Shown here: piece by piece, positions 57,020-64,000 of the stretch | Layout of the letters: each line of letters opens with the position of its first letter | Numbering within the stretch: position 1 is the first letter of the stretch | From: Dryococelus australis | Lineage: Eukaryota; Arthropoda; Insecta; Phasmatodea; Phasmatidae | NCBI GenBank assembly: GCA_029891345.1 | Contig: CM057003.1 | Location: 12,316,709 to 12,380,708 of the forward strand | Direction: 5' to 3' | DNA: 64,000 bases | Notes under the pieces: generated by a model | What the model saw: the letters and a program-made list of their open reading frames with translations, nothing else | Told to the model about the DNA's origin: nothing | Database searches by the model: none | Made by a program: the position numbers and the translations under genes

Positions 57020-57680
57020 TTTAGTGGGAAAGCGCATATGGTAGTTATTTCTCACACATCCATGGTAGCGTTCCTAAGTCTGCTCAGGAAATAGTCAAAT
57101 GGGTACAGAGGTTCCCAACCTTGTAAAGTAGTGATACCAAACGTTCCTACATTTGTAGTTCGATGTGTGGTAATATTGTCATACAATGTGTAGGTTAAAA
57201 ACTTCCAATGAATGCAGCCGATATTCAATACCAAGTAAGTTGGTGTATTGCCATTTAAATTAATAATAAAACAACACTTAATAAAGTCCCAATAACATTT
57301 TAAAACCAAAATTAATATAGAGTTAAACACTTTTGTCTTGGAAAAGCTAGCGAACAGCACGAAACCAAATAACAGGCTAAAATTAAATCATTCACATGTT
57401 ATCTGCGACACTGCCTAACCCATGTAAGGCACACATGCTGACGGGGTCATAAGTTTACAAATGTGCGTTAATTTAAAACTAAAACCACATAGGCCTATAT
57501 AACACATGTTTTCGAACATCCTGTTTCCCAGTCAACTAGATACACTTAGGCCTATATCAAAACAAACAAATTAACACAAGAAATAAACACAAAAAAATTA
57601 AATATAAGATTACTTACTGAACGAGTCCGTTGATGAACACGTTGTTATTTGCAGATTACATATTTATTTATACTTCGGAT

Positions 57681-58125
57681 CTATTCGTCTGTTTTTTCAG
57701 CAAATACTTCAATTACGTCATCATGAAATCTATCCTGTGCTCGCAGCTTATTAAGAAGTTGTTTTTCGACACTGAGTATGGACAGAGAAGACAGTCGTCC
57801 TTCGCCTTGTGAGTTTCGCAAATAAGTTTTAATGCGTTTCAAGGTGGAGAAGGATCGTTCTGCTGATGCACTCGTAACTGGAATGGTGAAAATAAGACTA
57901 GATAGTGTATAGACTTGGGGATAAACCTCGTCGAGATCAGCTGACTTCAGAAAAAGATGGGAGTTCTGCAAAGCTCTTAACAGCAAACTGATTAGTTTCG
58001 TAAACAACCGTTAATTCACTTCGCAACCTGAGAAAATCGAAATGGCGGCCATAAATCACTTTCAGACAACTAAGGCGTTCTTCAGGAAAAACATTATTAA
58101 ATGTTTCGAATCTTGTAGGGAACAA
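57681..58125 (-). pseudogene. hAT transposase, C-terminal dimerisation domain
   Basis: Frames 58125-57937 and 58007-57681 overlap through a frameshift. They give FPEERLSCLKVIYGRHFDFL and then DLDEVYPQVYTLSSLIFTIP with VTSASAERSFSTLKRIKTYL, the hallmark of the hAT C-terminal dimerisation region. The protein would end near the expected length. Confidence 0.88.
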
Positions 58126-58266
58126 CAGTTCTAAAAATCTGATTTTTTCGATTGCACAATATCTGGACGTTAAATTTTATATTATTACGTCTAATTTCAA
58201 AGTACAGCCTTCTGTGCGATGCCTTTATAGTTTCCTTATCAATATGACTGATTCGCAATATTTTGT

Positions 58267-58851
58267 TTACGTTTTATGCTCACTAACTTTTTGCCAGATT
58301 GAATCAAAATTATCTCTTTGTTTTTGGAGATCGTCCTTGAACTCATTTATTTTCAAGATGCAAAAATTAATGTCAAACGTTTTCTTTCGCAAAACTTGAA
58401 AAAGGACATTTGTCATCGGGAAGATAGTGGAAAAAACATGCAATAGGAAAATGAAATCAAAATCTCGTAAGCTAAATAATATCCCGCGAGCACTTATCAG
58501 AGTTTCACTATCCCATTTGTCAGCATTTTCAATCATTATTTCCAACATGTTTTCTATTTCAGCTTTGTATTCACTGACCGTTTCAACAAGCCTACTGTTA
58601 GAATTCCGAGGGGGGGGGGGGAGGGAGGCACTAGGAAATCGCTTCTTAACTTCTTGATTTAAAGCTTATGTTCTCTTTGTTGACTTAGAGAAGAAAGTTC
58701 CAAATCCTGCAAGTGTCATGAAACACCTTCGGCACTGGTTGATGTGGCTGACTGAATCTGATCAAACCAGATTTAGTCTCTATGCGCATAACAATGTACA
58801 AAAATGGCCTCACTGCATTTCACGCTTACAAGTGACTGAAGTCCATTTACT
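58267..58851 (-). pseudogene. hAT transposase, central part
   Basis: Just past the premature stop the strand still encodes FVHCYAHR, the conserved hAT Cys/His motif, followed by a stop where Leu-Asn-Leu is expected and then by a CRRCF...FGTFFS-type segment. After a 12-G insertion (58610-58621) the frame from 58548 gives ADKWDSETLISARGILFSL and DFDFIFLLHVFSTIFPMTNV, the helical insertion domain. It ends in frame-breaking changes near 58267. Confidence 0.8.
58610..58621. repeat. Poly-G tract inside the hAT relic
   Basis: 12 G on the plus strand. It breaks the transposase frame. Confidence 0.9.
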
Positions 58852-59769
58852 TCACCTGCCATCATACGTTTGTGCTACTAATTTGTCAAAACATTTGAAA
58901 TAAATTAGAACACGAAACACGTGCTCTGATAAGGCCCCAGCAGACCGATCAAAACTTAACATCACTAAAGCTGAGATTTCTTTACTCACGTCTGTTGTTT
59001 CATCCAATATTATTCCTACAAACAAGGTTTTCTCGATTTGCATCTTGATACTTTGTAACACTACATCGCAAACAGACTGAATCACATCATTTTGTATGTC
59101 ACTTGACAGACCAGAAAAAAGTGTGGCGTTTTCTAAATGGCTTTTCAAATTACTGTCCATCTCTCCAAAAGCATAAACAAGTTCAGCAAAATTTCCTTTA
59201 TTTAAAGAATTTGAAGACTCGTCGTGTCTCCTAAAAGCTAATTCCTGCTTGGCTAAGAAACAGGTAACATCAATTAAACAACCCAAAATATATCTATTCT
59301 TTTTGAAATTTTCATTGTGTTTCTGAGTATCTAACCTGAACTGGTCACTTAAACAGAACTCAATTCTAGTTTTACCAAACTGTTTCATTGAAATGCACGA
59401 CACTAAATGCGATTTACTGACTTCATGCCTTTTAACCGATTTATGAAAGCTGTTCAAATCACTAAACCCGGATTGCGTCCAAACAGTTTTTTTCAGAGGA
59501 AAATAATAAACATGGCCAACATTATAACTTCTGAAATTTCTTGCACCCAGTAAGTCAAGCTGTCTCGTAAAAATTAGCATTAAAATGTCGCACACACTAT
59601 TTTGTTTTTGTATGTATGTTGAGATCAGGAGTTGGTTTCCCACTGCTGATTTTGTCTTTTTTAATTTCGTATGGTAAAGAGCTAAATGAGTGTTGTAAAA
59701 TTTTTTCTACAGTGCACTAACAATCAGTCACTTCTGCAGAACTTGACGGAACATCGTCTGAACTGTTCA
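58852..59769 (-). pseudogene. hAT transposase, N-terminal part (zf-TTF and DUF4371)
   Basis: A start at 59769 gives MNSSDDVPSSSAEVTDC and then a stop. Homology continues with SSLPYEIKKDKISSGKPTPD and then the 263-codon frame from 59643. That frame has a TTF-type zinc-finger region (TQSGFSDLNSFHKSVKRHE), the AFRRHDESSNSLNKGNF signature, a first catalytic-Asp segment (FVGIILDETTDVS) and LVAQTYDG just before a premature stop. These proteins cut and join transposon ends through an RNase H-like fold. The several stops and frameshifts mean it is inactive. Confidence 0.85.
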
Positions 59770-60119
59770 TTTTGTTGAGTAAACTATAAACTAAATAGAA
59801 AGAAAAAATAACTTCACGTATCACGCACTTATGTTGGTTAATTTTCACAGACACGCCATTAGCATTATTCTCAATTTTTAAAAATGTCAGCTCATAAATG
59901 TGGATACTTTATATCTTACGTAATATTATAATTAGAGTACCTGTTCATTTTGTTGAGTAAACTATAAACTAAATAGAAAGAAAAAATAACTTCACGTATC
60001 ACGCACTTATGTTGGTTAATTTTCACAGACACGCCATTAGCATTATTCTCACTTTTTAAAAATGTCAGCTCATAAATGTGGATACTTTAAATCTTACGTA
60101 ATGTTATAATTAGAGTACC
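59762..60119. repeat. 179-bp tandem duplication, two copies
   Basis: ctgttcattttgttgagtaa starts at 59762 and 59941. The copies differ at only a few bases. The unit contains the hAT 5' leader and the first codons. Confidence 0.92.
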
Positions 60120-60866
60120 AATAATTTAATGATCCATCAATTTAAAAACAACCCCGCCTAGTCCTGGCTATATATATATATATTTTTTTGTGTTTTGACA
60201 TTGTGGATGACGTAATTACCAAGAACGAACTGGTTCGATCTTTACTATGGCATGGGTTTGAGGTTTCAAATTTTGTTCACTTTTACGCAGCCAAGAGAGT
60301 GGAACGGTAGCGAATTGAAATTTTACTAACATACAAGCACATTCTGCACTTACCTTAAATATGTTCCAATTAAAATAAACCAAGGTATTTTCTTAACTTC
60401 TGAACGAATAGCAGCTGATAGTTGAATGTTGCAGTCACGCATATTCCCGTAAATAACCACTCACACATTCAGTTGTATCACACGTATTTTCAGTAAAAAA
60501 AAACCGGGAAGCTACGTTTCAGATTAAGAAGGAACGAAATCAAAACACGAATTCACGAATCGTTCACCAGACATGCCTTAGTTAACACATTTTACGTACA
60601 AGTATCCAATACGCGCGCGAAAACCACACAGTTGATTGTTGTACAAACCCGACAAAAACGGTCGATATTTTGACTGTTCGTAGAAGTTCGGTCGCCACTC
60701 GGCTGACATCGTGTCGTACGCAGGTAGCCTAGTCGCTTCCACGGCTCCCTAATTCCCCCGCCCTGCGAGAGATGGCACCATTGGTTCTATCGCCACACTG
60801 GCCTTTCAACAGTCGTATGCTTGTAGCACTATAGAAGCAAAATATATTCTTTTCAACTTTACACAT
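60120..60866. other. Unassigned stretch
   Basis: A short (TA)n lies at about 60170-60182. Nothing coding was recognised and no hAT right end was found. Confidence 0.4.
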
Positions 60867-61010
60867 TTTAACTTGCGAGTGCGATGGAACATATACACTG
60901 TGATAATTACTTACATGGCAATATTTATTTTAAAATGTGATTAAAGGACAAAATGTGGCTGTAAGGAAAAAATAACTAGGGCCTCAAAAGTACTCGCTTT
61001 ACCGTGAAAA
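60867..61010 (-). mobile_element. M2-family MITE, left-truncated
   Basis: Colinear with the right part of 13136-13366 and ending at ctcgctttaccgtgaaaa. Confidence 0.65.
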
Positions 61011-61019
61011 GAATATAAA

Positions 61020-61740
61020 AATAACGGGGCGCGCCAATATTTCGAAGAACATAATTTATTTTATACCAAATAATATATGTATCGCTTCATAGTCGTTTAC
61101 CGTATACCAGTTAGAAACTGCTTCCTATTAATTGATATAATTTTAAAGCCTTGCTTAGGATCTACTTTCCCGTTAATTATATCCTCCAGCCTTATGTAAA
61201 TTAAGGCCGTGTTCAAAGATAACCGATTCGCAATTTAGTAATAAGTAATTTAATATAACTCAATTGGAACTCTGTCGATAGTCACACAATGGGGCAATCT
61301 GTCGATAAAAGTTGTAGTCTGAAACTCTGCATTGCACAACACACGCTATTTAGTATACCATTTTCAAGATACCATTATCATAAATAAATATTTATACGAT
61401 AAAACGATGCATTTACTGTCTTTTAAGTGACGTTTACATTTAAAAGTTTTGCCTTTTTATAGTGTCATTGGATTTAAATTTATGCATACAGTTATTTACT
61501 TACATATACATTTATTCCATTACGCAAATTCATTAAAAAAAATATATACGTGGCATATAAAATGAAACTATCTACACAATTTCTTTTGTCGAATTAGGTT
61601 AAAACAAATATTGCGGTAACTTGGGATTTGGTCACTAGTACATAGTAAGCTCAGATACTAAAAAATAAATACTAAACTACCAAATATATAATCATTTTGG
61701 TATCCTAAATTAGGTCAAGTGGCCATCATGGCCCAAAACT
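61020..61740. other. Unassigned AT-rich stretch
   Basis: Only a 60-base M1 scrap at about 61145-61205 (gccttgcttaggatctactt). Confidence 0.4.
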
Positions 61741-61745
61741 TCCAT

Positions 61746-62026
61746 GCTTATGCGTCGGTCAATTGTTACAAGTATTGCTTGAGTATATGAAATACACAGA
61801 ATCTTAATTAATCAATTAATTAAATGCCCACGAATGTAGGTAGGCCTTAACATCACACTTTCAAGAAGTCGTTGTGACACTTTGCCTAACCGGTTGCCAA
61901 CTTAACTGGCTGCATGATATTCAACGTTAAAAGCTGTTATCTATAAAGTGAGCACTTTTGAAATCAACCTTTTGAAAAAGTCACTGCTCTTACCTGCACA
62001 TATTTTAACGGGTGTGCACTGAATTA
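61746..62026. mobile_element. Two M1-family MITE fragments joined in opposite directions
   Basis: 61746-61930 is a plus-facing interior (tgcgtcggtcaa to cgttaaaa). 61931-62026 is a minus-facing end (ctataaagtgagcactttt to ttttaacgggtg). Confidence 0.55.
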
Positions 62027-62317
62027 TTATTAAATCTTTTATTACTTAAGACTTTCATCCCTTAAAAAAACGTGGCTAAGCCGACTGACTTTAAAGACTA
62101 GGTACAGTATGTTACATAGGAAAGAGGATTTGTGTAAAACATATTCGCTTATGAACACTGTACAGTAAGCTTGTTTGGTGTATTGTGGAGCGATAGCTCG
62201 CTGGTAACTGGGAATAAGGACACTAGCAGCAGTGGTGTTGTGTTCGTGGAGTTTTTGATACGGACGACTGGATTCCAGCTGGTCTTGATTGCCTGTAAAT
62301 CCTCGGATGGTAGTGAA

Positions 62318-62556
62318 GAGATTTGGGCGGCCTACAACATCGAGGTCTTGAGAACCGATGAGGGTGAAGCGAGATGAGTATGGTACAGCACCATAATGCA
62401 AGGTCGGGGGGAAACGGGAGATCCCCGAGAAAACCCACCGACCAGCGGCATACCCGCGTGCGAAAATCCATGAGCAAAACCGCCGGGAATCGAACCCCGG
62501 TTCGCCCAGGTGGGCGGCAGGTAGTCTGTCCTCCACACCACGGCGGCCCCATGTAA
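62318..62556 (-). mobile_element. tRNA-SINE family B, full length
   Basis: Minus-strand head gccgccgtggtgtggaggac, perfect B box gggttcgattcccggc, body gtgggttttctcggggat and tail ggcggcctacaacatcgag (plus reading). It is the best-preserved copy of the family here. Confidence 0.82.
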
Positions 62557-62559
62557 ATT

Positions 62560-63325
62560 CGTACCGCAGTGAAGAATGTTGTCTGTCTAGCACACGTGCG
62601 TTTTTTTTTCCGTCCAGAAACTGCGCAATGGAGCAATCAGCGGCAGCAGCCAGAGCGTTACGGCAGAGCAATAAACCCTGCCTTACGCTATCGACGCCAC
62701 CGAACGCCTATTCGACCAATAACGATCGCGGCACGCGTCATGAAAACCCGACAATAAAACTGCGTCTGAAAGGTCCGCAGAACACTACGATAGCTCGTAA
62801 AACAGCTTGTTACCGGGTGCTTTTCTTGGGCATTCCGAGATCTCGTGTGGCGTGCAAGATAATGTGCATCGCCTACCGCCAAGTTTCCTACATCGAAAGA
62901 TATGGCATCACTACGCTGACTGGCATGATGGAGCGTCCAGGTGTAATGATCCTAATTCGATGTAATTGTGTACACGTGCGTACTATTGCTGTGTGTATAT
63001 GATTGTGTAACGGCTGCAACGGCCACGAGTGTAAGTTGGTGATTCCTGCATGGTCATAGCGACTGTTATAAAGCGTACATGGAGTGTCAGGCGGTCAACA
63101 CAGCGAGGTTAGTTCGCAGAAACACAGAGTACATATCAATTTATGAGTTCAGCTGCTGCAATTACGTAATTTTATGTTATGGGCTGCAATTTCTTTCGGC
63201 ACTTGTCTTGCAATCAGGGAATTTCATACTGCGTTCTCGATGAGGTGTTGAAAATTTCACAAATCAGATTAACCTCATGGAAGACTATCAAAGTACTGGC
63301 ACAGAGTAGTTACAAATACTGAGGT
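62560..63325. other. Unassigned, moderately GC-rich
   Basis: A 124-codon plus frame (62628-63002) has no recognised motif. No RNA gene was seen. Confidence 0.35.
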
Positions 63326-63329
63326 GAGA

Positions 63330-63500
63330 CCGCCGCTTGTTTAGCGAACTCCCGCCACACACACACACACACGCCAACAAGATGGCGTTCGCCATTCAAA
63401 TGCTGGTAGTTTACTTGCCAGCACGCGGTAGCCAATCAGAAAAAAGTCCCCGTGCCCGGAACATTGCGCAGCCAATCAGAGATTGTGTTCGCTCACACCG
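63330..63500 (+). promoter_or_regulatory. Promoter-like patch with two CCAAT boxes
   Basis: agccaatcag occurs at 63430 and 63470, (CA)n at 63358-63372, and aagatggcg, a YY1-type or start-codon context, at about 63379. It may be a host promoter or a transposon end. No gene was confirmed downstream. Confidence 0.25.
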
Positions 63501-64000
63501 AAGGAACCGCAATGCTGTGTTGCGACGTAATTTGGAGTTAGTTCTGTGCTGTACCCTGTTGCTTGCTGGTTTACACGTCCACCACTAATACGTAGTTCGG
63601 CATGTGATTCCACAGTATGTGGATGTGCCTGCTCGTTGTGAGTGGTTGAAATACAATTCACTTTCCGTAGGCTGCACGGTGGTGTGTACCAGGAATGTAC
63701 GGCAGTGAGCAAGCACCAGCTTACCTAGCAACAGTTCACCACACGTCACTGCTGCGTGTACTTACCTACTCTGTGGCACTGGACACAGATTCTTTGCTGT
63801 GTACAGTACTGTTAATAGATGTTGTTACATGAGAAACCTGAACGGCGTATTTAAGATCGTGAGAAATGGGGGTCTTAATAAAAATGAAAGAACTAAATTT
63901 GATTTCTAATTTATTCACACAGCTATTGTTTACAGCATTAAATTATCTGTTTCTGACACTACCCTTTTTATTTAACACTGACAGTAATATTTAATGCCTA
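63501..64000. other. Unassigned end of window
   Basis: Contains ttaataaaaatgaaagaac near 63877, a possible poly(A) signal. Nothing else was recognised. Confidence 0.35.

Larger units (their letters stand above)
57106..60119 (-). mobile_element. hAT transposon relic (ZMYM1/DUF4371 type)
   Basis: The left boundary cagaggttcccaaccttgta is a typical hAT tip. The preceding aatgggta (57098-57105) corresponds to aatgcgta in the empty partner at 43085-43100. Coding remnants on the minus strand run 59769 to about 57680 in the order of the family. A right-hand tip was not found beyond 60119, so that end is lost or diverged. Confidence 0.75.

Noticed and set aside
62042..62671. 209-codon minus-strand frame
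   Set aside because: It runs across a SINE and flank; no protein family signature was seen.

Overview
The window is eukaryotic nuclear DNA, AT-rich, with no bacterial-type operons and no confidently recognisable host gene. An insect origin is the best inference. A nuclear copy of mitochondrial DNA (43678-44261) reads cleanly only in the invertebrate mitochondrial code (TGA=Trp, AGA=Ser, ATA=Met) and has the insect gene order nad4-trnH-nad5. Around it lie P-element/THAP9-like, Tigger/pogo-like and ZMYM1-type hAT transposase relics, tRNA-derived SINEs and hundreds-of-bases MITEs. The large size of non-coding repeats fits a large-genome insect such as a polyneopteran, but the species cannot be told from the sequence.

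Most of the window is mobile-element debris. Three MITE families (called here M1, about 420 bp; M2, about 235 bp; M3, about 430 bp) have unrelated middles but share the tip TATAGGCTGTTCACGG, so one transposase probably moved them all. They occur from end to end and are nested in one another (1-695, 51375-51884), back to back (20130-20792) or inverted (24331-25361). A second group of MITEs has tips containing TTCGCGAAA or a close variant (16206, 19147-19984, 20883, 35525, 52411, 54500). A third group has tips related to TTCACAATAGT (6573-8107, 21326-21996, 22252-22764). Other elements are a 1,085-bp PIF/Harbinger-like element with a CAG target duplication (30314-31398), a 3.3-kb element with about 500-bp inverted arms (45340-48650), a 570-bp element with about 92-bp arms (36659-37225) and a 255-bp hairpin (29069-29325).

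Left to right: 0-10 kb holds MITEs, two SINEs and a 920-bp, 15-bp-unit minisatellite inside a fold-back element. 10.8-13 kb is a minus-strand P-element relic. 13-26 kb is a dense MITE field. 26.9-28.1 kb has a GC-rich exon-like stretch and a Tigger-like transposase tail. 28-43 kb is mainly unassigned AT-rich DNA with scattered MITEs and SINEs. 43.7-44.8 kb is the mitochondrial insert and a GC-rich flank. 45.3-48.7 kb is the long inverted-repeat element. 48.8-56.6 kb has SINEs, an ATC-rich minisatellite and a duplicated MITE pair. 57.1-60.1 kb is a decayed hAT element inserted in an older repeat. 60.8-64 kb has MITE fragments, one SINE and a CCAAT-box-rich, promoter-like patch.

No gene network can be described. 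The genes present are dead or partial transposases plus a mitochondrial fragment. The two weak candidates for host exons are 27032-27190 (plus) and 22994-23179 (plus).
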